Assembly (NCBI GenBank): GCA_964551545.1
Contig: CAZKCT010000001.1
Coordinates: 40,751-104,750 of the forward strand
Length of the DNA: 64,000 nt
From: Thiopontia sp964551545
Lineage (GTDB): Bacteria; Pseudomonadota; Gammaproteobacteria; GCF-002020875
Direction: 5' to 3'
A model generated the notes under the pieces. The model searched no databases. It worked only from the letters and a program-made list of their open reading frames with translations, and was not told where the DNA came from. Both the position numbers and the translations under genes were made by a program. Positions 1 to 7,904 of this stretch are shown here, piece after piece; the stretch's first letter is position 1; each line of letters begins with the position of its first letter.

Positions 1-110
1 CACTGTTCCAGCAGTTGGCTGCAATCGGGATTGAGCGGCAGCAGCTTCAGCTGCGAGAGCCAACGTTGGAAGAGGTTTTTCTCGGGTTAACCGGAGACGA
101 TGCGCGATGA
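1..110 (+). CDS. ABC transporter ATP-binding protein, C-terminal end only
   Basis: Only the last 35 or so residues are in the window; the reading frame runs in from the left edge and stops at TGA 108-110. The visible tail ends with PTLEEVFLGLTGDD, the usual C-terminus of YadG/CcmA-like ATPases of ABC-2 exporters, where this stretch follows the ATPase core. The stop overlaps the ATG of the next gene, which encodes the matching permease, so the two are translationally coupled and very probably form one exporter. The nucleotide-binding motifs themselves lie outside the window and cannot be checked. Confidence 0.8.
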   Translation, partial: LFQQLAAIGIERQQLQLREPTLEEVFLGLTGDDAR

Positions 111-868
111 ACGGATATGGCAGCTGGACCCTGTTCAAGAAAGAGGTGTGGCGCTTTCTCAAGGTCTTCGTGCAGACGGTGCTGGCACCTGCAGTCTCCA
201 CATTGCTCTACCTGCTGGTCTTTGGCGTGGTGTTCGAAGAGGCGGTGGTGGTCTATGAGGGGCATAGTTACAGCAGTTTCCTGATCCCTGGATTGGTGAT
301 GATGACACTGGCGCAGAACGCCTTTGCCAACAGCTCCTCCAGTATTCTGCAGTCCAAGATGAATGGAAATATCATCTTCATGCTGCTGTCGCCACTCTCC
401 TCGTTGGAGGTCTACTCCGCATTTCTTGGGGCGGCCATCCTGCGCGGACTGGTGACGGGAGGCTCGGTATTGTTGATTGCGGCGCTCCTGGTTCCGGTGG
501 AGATTCACTCTTTTGGATTGATTCTGCTCTTTGCGCTGCTGTCGAGCGGGGTGCTGGGGGCGCTGGGGATTGTTGCCGGGGTTTGGTCGGAGAAGTACGA
601 TCACCTGTCGGCATTTCAAAACTTTATCATCTTGCCGCTCACCTTCCTCAGTGGGGTCTTCTTCTCGATTCAGGATCTCTCCCCGTTTTGGCAAAATGTC
701 TCCAGCTGGAATCCGGTCTTCTATCTGATTGACGGCTTCCGATATGGTTTTCTTGGGGTTTCAGATGTCTCCCACCTGCAGAGTCTGATGATCGCATTCA
801 CCTTTCTGCTATTGCTAAGCGGGGTTTGCGTGGCCATTCTCCGTTCCGGGTACAAGTTGCGAGGTTAG
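107..868 (+). CDS. ABC-2 type transporter permease (YadH-like)
   Basis: A 253-residue integral membrane protein. After a short amphipathic N-terminus (about residues 1-20) there are six hydrophobic segments, beginning near residues 22-42 and ending with a strongly hydrophobic helix near 224-246. The segment around IILPLTFLSGVFFS matches the conserved region of the ABC-2 permease family represented by E. coli YadH. Its ATG overlaps the stop of the ATPase gene by 4 bases (ATGA), so it is the membrane half of the same exporter. The substrate cannot be read from sequence; family members are annotated variously for drugs, polysaccharides or lipids. murA starts 3 bases downstream, so the genes may be co-transcribed. 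Confidence 0.85.
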   Translation: MNGYGSWTLFKKEVWRFLKVFVQTVLAPAVSTLLYLLVFGVVFEEAVVVYEGHSYSSFLIPGLVMMTLAQNAFANSSSSILQSKMNGNIIFMLLSPLSSLEVYSAFLGAAILRGLVTGGSVLLIAALLVPVEIHSFGLILLFALLSSGVLGALGIVAGVWSEKYDHLSAFQNFIILPLTFLSGVFFSIQDLSPFWQNVSSWNPVFYLIDGFRYGFLGVSDVSHLQSLMIAFTFLLLLSGVCVAILRSGYKLRG

Positions 869-870
869 TG

Positions 871-2127
871 ATGGATCGATTGCGCATCATAGGGGGCAAA
901 CCACTTCACGGCAGAGTGAGAATCTCTGGGGCGAAGAATGCGGTGCTGCCGATTTTGGCGGCCTCCCTATTGGCAGAAAGCCCAGTGTCGATCCGTAGAG
1001 TCCCCCAATTACACGATGTCAGCACCATGATGAGCCTGCTCTCTGAGATGGGCGTGGGCGTGACGCTGGAAGATTCCAATGGATTGCGGGTGGATGCAGC
1101 GGAGATATCAAACCCGGTGGCAACCTATGATCGGGTCAAGACCATGCGGGCCTCGATTCTGGTATTGGGCCCTCTGCTGGCGCGGGTGGGCGAGGCTAGG
1201 GTCTCTCTACCGGGCGGCTGTGCCATCGGGGCGCGTCCGGTCAATCTCCATGTCGATGGGCTGCGGGCAATGGGTGCCGAGATTGAGATCGAGCAGGGGT
1301 ACATCCATGCCACAGCCAAAAAACTGAAAGGAGCCCATATTCTGCTCGATTCAGTGACAGTAACCGGCACACAGAATCTGATGATGGCAGCCGCTCTGGC
1401 TGAAGGGAGGAGTGTGCTGGAGAATGCAGCAAGAGAGCCGGAAGTGGTCGATCTCGCCAACTTCATCAATGCAATGGGCGGACGAGTCAGAGGTGCAGGT
1501 ACGGCAACCATTGAGATAGAGGGTGTCGAGCGACTGCAGGGCGTTGAATATAGCGTGATTGCCGACCGCATCGAAACCGGTACCTATCTGGTGGCCGCAG
1601 CGATGACCGGAGGCTCAGTAGAGCTGGTTGACACCGATCCGCTGCTGCTGGAGTCTGTGCTGCTCAAGCTGGGGGAGGCGGGGGCGAAGATCGATACCAC
1701 AGATCACTCCATCTCATTAGAGATGAGAGAGGGGCGCCCCAAGGCGGTCAGTTTTACCACGGCGCCTCACCCCGCATTCCCCACTGATATGCAGGCCCAG
1801 ATGATGGCAATGAATAGCATTGCAGACGGGATGGGGATGATCTCTGAGACCATCTTTGAGAATCGCTTCATGCATGTGCCTGAGCTGCAGCGGATGGGGG
1901 CGAATTTGCAGATTGATGGTCATACCGTGGTTGTCAACGGGGTTGCCTCTCTGACTGGCGCACAGGTGATGGCGACTGATCTGCGTGCATCGGCAGGACT
2001 GGTGTTGGCAGGCCTGGCGGCAGAGGGGGAGACCATCATTGACCGCATCTATCACATTGATCGCGGCTACGAGGCCATCGAGGAGAAATTGATGCAACTG
2101 GGGGCAGAGATTGAACGACTGCCGTAA
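871..2127 (+). CDS. murA: UDP-N-acetylglucosamine 1-carboxyvinyltransferase MurA
   Basis: 418 residues, the usual MurA length. It transfers enolpyruvate from phosphoenolpyruvate to UDP-GlcNAc, the first committed cytoplasmic step of peptidoglycan synthesis and the fosfomycin target. The N-terminal GAKNAVLPILAASLL motif is present, and the catalytic loop LPGGCAIGARP carries the active-site Cys at about residue 117, so the enzyme should be fosfomycin-sensitive by that criterion. The ATG at 871 was chosen over an in-frame start at 826 because it gives the family N-terminus (MDRLRIIGG) and clears the permease gene. The order murA-hisG-hisD-hisC is conserved in many gammaproteobacteria, including Pseudomonas. 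Confidence 0.97.
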   Translation: MDRLRIIGGKPLHGRVRISGAKNAVLPILAASLLAESPVSIRRVPQLHDVSTMMSLLSEMGVGVTLEDSNGLRVDAAEISNPVATYDRVKTMRASILVLGPLLARVGEARVSLPGGCAIGARPVNLHVDGLRAMGAEIEIEQGYIHATAKKLKGAHILLDSVTVTGTQNLMMAAALAEGRSVLENAAREPEVVDLANFINAMGGRVRGAGTATIEIEGVERLQGVEYSVIADRIETGTYLVAAAMTGGSVELVDTDPLLLESVLLKLGEAGAKIDTTDHSISLEMREGRPKAVSFTTAPHPAFPTDMQAQMMAMNSIADGMGMISETIFENRFMHVPELQRMGANLQIDGHTVVVNGVASLTGAQVMATDLRASAGLVLAGLAAEGETIIDRIYHIDRGYEAIEEKLMQLGAEIERLP

Positions 2128-2140
2128 CTGAATCAGTTAC
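2124..2140. repeat. Perfect GTAACTG/CAGTTAC palindrome at the murA-hisG junction
   Basis: GTAACTG-AAT-CAGTTAC is a perfect 7-3-7 inverted repeat that contains the murA stop codon and lies just upstream of the hisG start. It resembles the core of the dispersed element at 7820-7866, 14240-14285 and 30393-30420. It could attenuate or pace the murA-hisG junction, but there is no U-run, so it is not an intrinsic terminator. Confidence 0.6.
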
Positions 2141-2149
2141 AATTCGCGC

Positions 2150-2785
2150 ATGGAAAAGCCATTGACAATTGCTCTCTCCAAAGGGCGGATCTACAAGGAC
2201 ACCCTGCCGCTTTTAGAGGCGGCGGGGATTCGTCCTGTTGATGATCCTGTTACTAGCCGCAAGCTGATTCTCGATACCAACCTCGACCATGTGAAGGTGG
2301 TGGTGATCCGTGCCACCGATGTCCCCACCTTTGTGGAGCGCGGCGTGGCCGATCTCGGTGTTGCAGGCAAGGATGTGTTGATGGAGCATGGCGGTGAAAA
2401 CCTCTATGAGCCACTCGATCTGCAGATCGCCAAGTGTCGAATGATGACCGCCGGTGTGGTCGGTGCGCCAGAGCCCACAGGCCGGATGCGTATCGCTACC
2501 AAATATGTGAAGTCGGCACAGGACTATTTTTCCTCTCTGGGGCAGCAGGTCGAGATCATCAAACTCTACGGGGCGATGGAGCTGGCACCGCTGGTGGGAC
2601 TGGCTGATCGCATTGTCGATCTGGTCGAGACCGGGAATACTCTCAAGGCCAATGGGCTGGAGCCACTGGAAGAGATTGCCCACATCAGCTCTCGGCTGGT
2701 GGTCAACAAGGCCTCCATGAAGATGAAGAGCCGCCAGGTCAAGTCACTGATTGATTTGATGGCGGTCGCTGTTGAGCAGCGCTGA
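2150..2785 (+). CDS. hisG: ATP phosphoribosyltransferase, short form HisG
   Basis: 211 residues. It condenses ATP with PRPP to start histidine biosynthesis. The sequence begins with the family signature ITIALSKGRI-like (LTIALSKGRIYKD) and contains the GVADLGVAGKDVL segment. At this length it lacks the C-terminal regulatory ACT-like domain of the long form, so it belongs to the HisG-S class, which needs a separate HisZ subunit for activity and feedback control. No hisZ is present in the window. It lies between murA and hisD on the same strand. No clear Shine-Dalgarno sequence precedes the ATG; a palindrome lies there instead. Confidence 0.96.
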   Translation: MEKPLTIALSKGRIYKDTLPLLEAAGIRPVDDPVTSRKLILDTNLDHVKVVVIRATDVPTFVERGVADLGVAGKDVLMEHGGENLYEPLDLQIAKCRMMTAGVVGAPEPTGRMRIATKYVKSAQDYFSSLGQQVEIIKLYGAMELAPLVGLADRIVDLVETGNTLKANGLEPLEEIAHISSRLVVNKASMKMKSRQVKSLIDLMAVAVEQR

Positions 2786-2907
2786 AAATGCACTTTTCCC
2801 GCGATGATTGCGTCAGCTCCGTACTCGAGTCCTCATGTACTGAAATGTACATTCCGGCCCTCCGTGCGGTGCTTCCTTGTCCTCACGGAAAAATTACTAT
2901 TTTCAGC
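2781..2907. repeat. REP/MITE-like palindromic element between hisG and hisD
   Basis: A roughly 127-bp element fills the hisG-hisD gap and includes the hisG stop codon. Its ends are imperfect inverted repeats (GCTGAAAAT at 2781-2789 against ATTTTCAGC at 2899-2907). Inside are a hairpin ATGTAC-TGAAAT-GTACAT (2835-2852) and a second one, CCGTG...CACGG (about 2861-2888). The text CCTCATGTACT...TCCGG...CTTCCTTG resembles palindromic repeats I recall from intergenic regions of other gammaproteobacteria. No protein is encoded. Boundaries are inferred from the inverted ends. Confidence 0.7.
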
Positions 2908-2942
2908 ACCACTCAAGTAGAAAAGAACCAAGGATAGTCACC

Positions 2943-4232
2943 ATGAGAAGATTGAATCGTGCCGATGCCGGTTTTGATGCCGAATTGGAGCAGCTGCTGG
3001 CGTGGGAGGGGGTCTCCAACGATCAGGTTAATGAGACGGTTCGTGAAATTATCCGTGAGATTCGTGGCCGTGGAGATGAGGCGCTGGTGGAGTACACCAA
3101 TCGCTTTGACCGCCTCACGGCAGCGAGCATGGATGAACTGATCCTGCCGCAGGAGCGACTGCAGCAGGCACTGGATAATCTGCCGGAAGATCAGCGCAAG
3201 GCACTGGAGCTCTCCGCAGAGCGTGTTCGGCTTTATCATGAGCACCAGAAGGTGGAGTCGTGGAGCTACACCGAGGACGACGGTACCATGCTGGGGCAGC
3301 AGGTGACGGCGCTTGATCGTGTGGGGCTCTATGTGCCGGGTGGCAAGGCAGCCTATCCTTCCTCAGTGCTGATGAATGCTGTGCCTGCCAAGGTGGCGGG
3401 TGTTGAAGAGTTGATTATGGTCGTACCGACGCCGGATGGTGTCGTCAACGAGCTGGTGCTGGCAGCAGCGGCAATCTCCAATGTGGATAAGGTTTTCTGT
3501 GTCGGTGGCGCACAGGCGGTTGCAGCGCTGGCCTACGGGACTGAGAGCGTGCCGCAGGTAGATAAGATTGTCGGGCCTGGGAATATCTATGTGGCGACGG
3601 CCAAAGGGATGGTCTTTGGTGCGGTTGGCATCGACATGATTGCAGGGCCGTCTGAGATTTTGGTGGTCTGTGATGGCCAGACCGATCCCGACTGGATTGC
3701 GATGGATCTCTTCTCGCAGGCGGAGCATGATGAGGACGCACAGTCGATTCTGGTCTCCCCCGATGCGGACTTTCTCGATCAGGTCGAGGCGAGCATTAAC
3801 AAACTGCTCGACGGCATGGAGCGTGCCGACATCATCCGCACAGCATTGAAGGATCGAGGTGCACTGATTCAGGTCGGGAGCATGGATCAGGCGCTGGAGG
3901 TGATCAACACTATTGCACCGGAACATCTGGAGCTGTCGGTTGATGACCCTCAAGCACTATTGCCTGGCATCAAGCATGCGGGTGCGATCTTTATGGGGCG
4001 CTATACTGCTGAGGCATTGGGCGACTACTGTGCGGGACCAAACCACGTCCTGCCGACCTCGCGCACTGCCCGCTTCTCCTCGCCGCTGGGTGTCTACGAT
4101 TTCCAGAAGCGCTCCAGTCTGATCATGTGTTCCGCCGATGGCGCATCAGAGCTGGGCAAGACGGCCTCAGTGCTGGCGCGGGGCGAGGGGCTGACGGCTC
4201 ATGCGCAGTCGGCTGAGTATCGTATTAAGTAG
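2943..4232 (+). CDS. hisD: Histidinol dehydrogenase
   Basis: 429 residues. It carries out the last two NAD-dependent oxidations of histidine biosynthesis, L-histidinol to L-histidine, with zinc. Visible family motifs include GLYVPGGKAAYPSSVLMNA, VGPGNIYVATAKG, the metal/substrate region AGPSEILV, SQAEHDEDAQ with the zinc-binding Gln/His, and the C-terminal DYCAGPNHVLPT with a catalytic His. The ATG at 2943 is preceded by AAGGA about 10 bases upstream; an earlier TTG at 2877 would read through the repeat element and is rejected. It is part of the murA-hisG-hisD-hisC block. Confidence 0.97.
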   Translation: MRRLNRADAGFDAELEQLLAWEGVSNDQVNETVREIIREIRGRGDEALVEYTNRFDRLTAASMDELILPQERLQQALDNLPEDQRKALELSAERVRLYHEHQKVESWSYTEDDGTMLGQQVTALDRVGLYVPGGKAAYPSSVLMNAVPAKVAGVEELIMVVPTPDGVVNELVLAAAAISNVDKVFCVGGAQAVAALAYGTESVPQVDKIVGPGNIYVATAKGMVFGAVGIDMIAGPSEILVVCDGQTDPDWIAMDLFSQAEHDEDAQSILVSPDADFLDQVEASINKLLDGMERADIIRTALKDRGALIQVGSMDQALEVINTIAPEHLELSVDDPQALLPGIKHAGAIFMGRYTAEALGDYCAGPNHVLPTSRTARFSSPLGVYDFQKRSSLIMCSADGASELGKTASVLARGEGLTAHAQSAEYRIK

Positions 4233-4237
4233 CTTTT

Positions 4238-4308
4238 ACCATGAAGGGCCTGAAGAATATGAAGATTCTTTGTCGGCAGTTCTTCATGAACTTTATATTC
4301 TTCATGGT
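4238..4308. repeat. Long CTTCATGG-type palindrome between hisD and hisC
   Basis: A 71-bp imperfect inverted repeat starting ACCATGAAG (4238-4246) and ending CTTCATGGT (4300-4308), with nested GAAGAATAT/ATATTCTTC blocks. It occupies nearly all of the hisD-hisC spacer. It may form a stable hairpin in the mRNA and act as a stabiliser or partial terminator. It differs in sequence from the CACAGAG palindrome at 46002-46070 but has the same design. Confidence 0.7.
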
Positions 4309-4321
4309 GTAATCTGTTTCA

Positions 4322-5401
4322 ATGATGAAAGATTGGGTACGTCCTGAGATTGCCGCGCTGTCGGCCTACCATGTTCCCGCTGCCGGGGATTGGGTCAAGC
4401 TTGATGCGATGGAGAATCCCTATCCATGGCCGGAGGATCTTCAGAAACAGTGGCTGGACGCCCTGCCTGAGGTCGAGCTGAACCGTTACCCGGATCCAGC
4501 GGCGCACCAATTAACGGCTGAGCTATGTAAAGTAATGGATGTGCCCGAAGGGTACGAGATTGTGTTGGGCAATGGCTCGGATGAGCTGATCCAGCTGTTG
4601 ATGATGGTGGTGGCTGCACCGGGACGGAAGATCCTGGCCCCGGAGCCGACCTTTGTGATGTACGAGATGATCGCAAAGTTTGTTGGTATGGCGTTTGTTG
4701 GGGTGCCACTGGATGGTGAGTTCAATCTTGATCTTGATACTATGGTGGCGGCGATTGAGCAGCATCAGCCTGCGGTGACGTTTTTGGCCTATCCCAATAA
4801 CCCGACAGGTAACCTGTTTGATCGTGCCGCGGTCGAGAAGATCCTTGAGGTGGCTGAGGGCTTTGTGGTGGTCGATGAGGCCTACCATGTCTTCGCTGAA
4901 GAGAGCTTTATGTCAGAGTTGCCCAACCATGAAAACCTGTTGGTGATGCGTACCGTCTCCAAGATGGGGCTGGCGGGGTTGCGTCTGGGGTTGATGGCGG
5001 GCGATCCGCGCTGGATCAATGAGATCAACAAAGTGCGCCTCCCCTACAATATCAATGTGCTGACTCAGCACGCGGCGACTTTCATTCTGCGCCATGCCGA
5101 GGTGCTGGAGGCGCAGGCGGTAACTCTGAGAGAGGAACGAGAGAAGCTGCTACAGGCGCTTGAGTCGATTGATGGCGTAGTACAGGTCTATCCCAGCCGA
5201 GCCAACTTCATCCTGTTTCGGGTGGCAGAAGGGCAGGCGACTCCGTTGTTTGAGGTGATGAAGGTGGGTGGTGTGTTGGTCAAGAACCTCTCTCCGGCAG
5301 GCGGTGCGTTGGTGGATACGATACGTGTCACGGTCAGTCGTTCGGAAGAGAATAGACAATTTCTGGATGCGCTCTCTGCAGGATTGATGTCAATCAAATA
5401 G
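4322..5401 (+). CDS. hisC: Histidinol-phosphate aminotransferase
   Basis: 359 residues, a PLP-dependent class I/II aminotransferase. It converts imidazole-acetol phosphate and glutamate to histidinol phosphate. Motifs seen are the N-terminal LDAMENPYPWP (HisC-type substrate region), GNGSDELIQLL, YPNNPTGN, VVDEAYHVF, and the PLP lysine in RTVSKMGLAGLRLG, all in the family order. Two ATG codons occur at 4322 and 4325; either would serve. It is the last gene of the murA-his block. Confidence 0.96.
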   Translation: MMKDWVRPEIAALSAYHVPAAGDWVKLDAMENPYPWPEDLQKQWLDALPEVELNRYPDPAAHQLTAELCKVMDVPEGYEIVLGNGSDELIQLLMMVVAAPGRKILAPEPTFVMYEMIAKFVGMAFVGVPLDGEFNLDLDTMVAAIEQHQPAVTFLAYPNNPTGNLFDRAAVEKILEVAEGFVVVDEAYHVFAEESFMSELPNHENLLVMRTVSKMGLAGLRLGLMAGDPRWINEINKVRLPYNINVLTQHAATFILRHAEVLEAQAVTLREEREKLLQALESIDGVVQVYPSRANFILFRVAEGQATPLFEVMKVGGVLVKNLSPAGGALVDTIRVTVSRSEENRQFLDALSAGLMSIK

Positions 5402-5493
5402 GCAGAAGGAACTGTTTCTCAAGGGCGTTCTATTCGCTCTAAAATCAATATTTTCCACTCTGAAGTGGTTCATTTTCTGCGGTATAAATCACC

Positions 5494-5553
5494 ATGCAAG
5501 TACTCCATGAATTGTTTAGACGCTGGCGGATCATTGCGGCTGATCTGATCTGA
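5494..5553 (+). pseudogene. Detached N-terminus of the following GGDEF protein
   Basis: ATG 5494 opens a frame reading MQVLHELFRRWRIIAADLI that ends at TGA 5551-5553 inside a CTGAT tandem repeat. Removing two of the four CTGAT units (10 bp) joins this frame exactly to the GGDEF frame downstream, through an open stretch that continues ISAERHTEDFN... into the first membrane helix. I therefore read this as the original start of the diguanylate cyclase gene, separated by repeat expansion. The alternative is that the upstream ATG is chance and translation begins at GTG 5630. Confidence 0.6.
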
Positions 5554-5559
5554 TCTGAT
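5540..5559 (+). repeat. Tandem repeat (CTGAT)x4
   Basis: Four perfect head-to-tail copies of the pentanucleotide CTGAT, followed by a partial C. Five-base units change the reading frame when copy number changes, and every frame through three or more units meets a TGA. With two units the frame from ATG 5494 runs uninterrupted into the GGDEF protein. This is the layout of a slipped-strand switch or of a simple slippage mutation. Confidence 0.9.
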
Positions 5560-5629
5560 CAGTGCGGAGCGACATACCGAGGACTTCAATAGCAGTCGAG
5601 GGCAGATTCTGCACGGCCGGATACAGGTA

Positions 5630-6640
5630 GTGGCGGTCATTACCTCGTTACTGGCTTTGCTCTGGATACCGGTTGATTTTCTGATGCTGCAACCCGAGCC
5701 CTTCCAGATGGTATTGTGGATGAGGGTGTTATGGAGTCTGCTCTTTCTGGTGGTTGCCTTTGGCTGGCCTCAGCAAGACCATTCGTTAAGGCGAGGCTAC
5801 TTGAGGCTGATCGCAATGATGTTGATCTACGCGCTCGCCTATTTCTATCTCTGGTTCTTTGTCTTTGAGAGTGCGCAGCAGCAGGATTTCACGGCTGGTT
5901 ACTCCTTTGTCCCCTATATCGCCATCATGATGTTGGCTGTTTTTCCGTTGACGCTGTTTGAGGGCATGGTGGCCATTGTGTTGGTTGTGCTGGCGGTGTT
6001 GGGTACAGACCTCCAGACCAGCACTATTTTGGCGTTGCCGATCTGGATCAAGCTCTGGTTTATGGGGGTGATTGCAATCATCGTGATGTGGGCCAGTGCC
6101 TCGCAGCTCCATGGGTTGATGGCGCTCTATCGGGAGGCGACCCGGGATGCGGTGACCGGGCTCTTCAATCGGCGCCTGATTCTTGAGGAACTTCAGCGGC
6201 TACGCAACGAGCTGCTAGAGAAGGGACAGCCGGGTGCCGTGATGATGGTCGATCTTGATCGTTTCAAGCGGATCAATGATGAGTACGGACACCTTAGTGG
6301 AGATCGAGTACTGCAGGACTTTGCCCGAGCAGTGACAGGTCTGCATCCCGCGCTGGTACAGGTTGGGCGCTATGGGGGAGAGGAATTTCTAATTCTTGCC
6401 TCTGGAGTGGCGGGTGAGGAGGCCTGTAAGATTTCTGAAATGGTCAATCAGGCACTGCGAAATCGCAGTGTGGCTGGAGTAGATGGTGAACTGATCCAGT
6501 ATACGGCCAGTATCGGTGTGGCAGAGTTCGTTGAGGGGGAGAGTGATGAATCACTACTCAATCGAGCGGATCAGGCACTCTATCTTGCCAAGGGTGGTGG
6601 GCGCGATAGTACCGTGCTGGCAGAGCCAGAGGCTTGCTAG
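5630..6640 (+). CDS. Membrane-bound diguanylate cyclase (GGDEF), 5' end frameshifted
   Basis: 336 residues from GTG 5630. About six transmembrane helices (roughly residues 5-165) form an N-terminal membrane sensor, followed by a GGDEF domain (about 170-330) with DLDRFKRINDEYGH and the signature GGEEF at about 249-253, which is compatible with c-di-GMP synthesis. No RxxD inhibitory site is evident in front of the signature. No Shine-Dalgarno sequence supports GTG 5630, and the preceding codons stay open for another 27 residues, so the natural start is probably ATG 5494, disrupted by the (CTGAT)x4 repeat. Whether the truncated form is made is unknown. It is the only gene between hisC and the convergent protease gene. 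Confidence 0.8.
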   Translation: MAVITSLLALLWIPVDFLMLQPEPFQMVLWMRVLWSLLFLVVAFGWPQQDHSLRRGYLRLIAMMLIYALAYFYLWFFVFESAQQQDFTAGYSFVPYIAIMMLAVFPLTLFEGMVAIVLVVLAVLGTDLQTSTILALPIWIKLWFMGVIAIIVMWASASQLHGLMALYREATRDAVTGLFNRRLILEELQRLRNELLEKGQPGAVMMVDLDRFKRINDEYGHLSGDRVLQDFARAVTGLHPALVQVGRYGGEEFLILASGVAGEEACKISEMVNQALRNRSVAGVDGELIQYTASIGVAEFVEGESDESLLNRADQALYLAKGGGRDSTVLAEPEAC

Positions 6641-6646
6641 ATTCGT

Positions 6647-7783
6647 TTACTGTTTAGGCCCGATCTTTACCTGCCAGCGTGCCGCCTCGCCATTGTGAAT
6701 GCCACGGAGCTCGATGGTGGAGCCCAGTGGGCGGTTGAGCGCGTAGTGGGCAATTTCTTCGCCGCTTTGAATGGCATCACCATCGACATGGGTGATGATA
6801 TCTCCTGGCGTTAATCCCGCCTGAGCCGCAGGCCCATTGCGGTAGATGCCAGCCACCAGTGCTCCGTGTGTGGTGCGTACCCCGAATGACTCTGCCAGTT
6901 CGGGAGTCAAATTTTGCATCTCGACACCCACCCACCCCCGCTGGACTTTTCCATGCTCAATCAGCTGCTCCATGACATGCTGCGCCGTGGCGACCGGGAT
7001 GGCAAACCCAATCCCATGAGAGGCACCGGTCTTGGAGAAGATGGCGGTATTGATCCCGATTAGGTGACCATCGGCATTGATTAGTGCGCCGCCGGAGTTT
7101 CCAGGGTTGATGGCGGCATCGGTCTGGATGAAGTTTTCCTGGTTGCTGATGCCAAGCTGGTTGCGATTGGTGGCACTGATGATGCCCATGGTGACAGTCT
7201 GGCCCACCCCAAATGGGTTGCCGATGGCGAGTACCACGTCCCCCACCCGTAGAGGGCTGGAGTGGCCAAAGGTAATTGACGGGAGGTCATCCATATCCAT
7301 CTTCAGTAGTGCAAGATCGGTTTCCGGGTCGTTGCCGATCAGCTGTGCCTTGCTGATACGGCCATCATGGAGGGAGATTTGGATCTCATCTGCGCCATCA
7401 ATGACGTGGTTATTGGTGAGGATGTAACCATCGCGGCTGACAATGACGCCGGACCCAAGACTGGTCTCCAGCCGCTTGCGCGGCACAGTGCGGAGCTGGT
7501 CCCCAAAGAAGTGGCGAAACACCGGGTCGTCAAACAGGCTGATGCGGCGTTCGGTCACTACCTTGGCGGTATTGATGTTGACCACTGCAGGGGCTGCCTT
7601 ATCGACCGCGTCAGCATAGGACACGGGTCCTTGGTGGTTGGCGCTTGGATTGCTGCTCTGTTGAATCTCGACTACGGGACCAGAGCGGACAAAAATCTCC
7701 GGACGCAGCAGCATCAGCAGAAAGAGTCCGGCCAACGCGAAGGTGGTGAGGCGAATCAGTGTGGTGACAACAGATGAATTCAT
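6647..7783 (-). CDS. degS: Membrane-anchored HtrA-family serine protease, DegS/AlgW-like
   Basis: 378 residues: a single N-terminal transmembrane anchor (about 12-27), a trypsin-like domain with the triad His126 (TNNHVIDG), Asp156 (NDPETDLALL) and Ser230 (NPGNSGGAL), and one C-terminal PDZ domain (about 275-370). One PDZ plus an anchor is the DegS layout. In the family these proteases sense misfolded outer-membrane proteins in the periplasm and cleave the anti-sigma factor RseA/MucA to release the envelope-stress sigma factor. The position next to hisC and a Nif3-like gene matches algW of Pseudomonas. The substrate is inferred; no rseA/mucA is in the window. Confidence 0.92.
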   Translation of the reverse strand: MNSSVVTTLIRLTTFALAGLFLLMLLRPEIFVRSGPVVEIQQSSNPSANHQGPVSYADAVDKAAPAVVNINTAKVVTERRISLFDDPVFRHFFGDQLRTVPRKRLETSLGSGVIVSRDGYILTNNHVIDGADEIQISLHDGRISKAQLIGNDPETDLALLKMDMDDLPSITFGHSSPLRVGDVVLAIGNPFGVGQTVTMGIISATNRNQLGISNQENFIQTDAAINPGNSGGALINADGHLIGINTAIFSKTGASHGIGFAIPVATAQHVMEQLIEHGKVQRGWVGVEMQNLTPELAESFGVRTTHGALVAGIYRNGPAAQAGLTPGDIITHVDGDAIQSGEEIAHYALNRPLGSTIELRGIHNGEAARWQVKIGPKQ

Positions 7784-7819
7784 GGGCGGATCATAACGAA
7801 TCTATGTTACAAATATCGG

Positions 7820-7866
7820 AACTGTTTAGCTCACTTCTAAAACAGCTACAGGTGTTGCTGAACAGT
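7820..7866. repeat. Dispersed intergenic element, copy 1 (AACTGTTTAGCTCAC)
   Basis: The 15-mer AACTGTTTAGCTCAC (7820-7834) recurs exactly, in inverse orientation, at 14271-14285. Similarity extends about 30 bases further: both copies then read through variants of CTGAATCAG-TTACAGG and end near TGAAC. It lies between the divergent degS-like and Nif3-like genes. Confidence 0.65.
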
Positions 7867-7904
7867 GACCAAAATATCAGGTTAACCAGAAATATGGGGA
7901 TGGT

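Noticed and set aside
2877..2942. Earlier TTG start for hisD
   Set aside because: It would encode repeat-element sequence; ATG 2943 has a ribosome-binding site and gives the family N-terminus.
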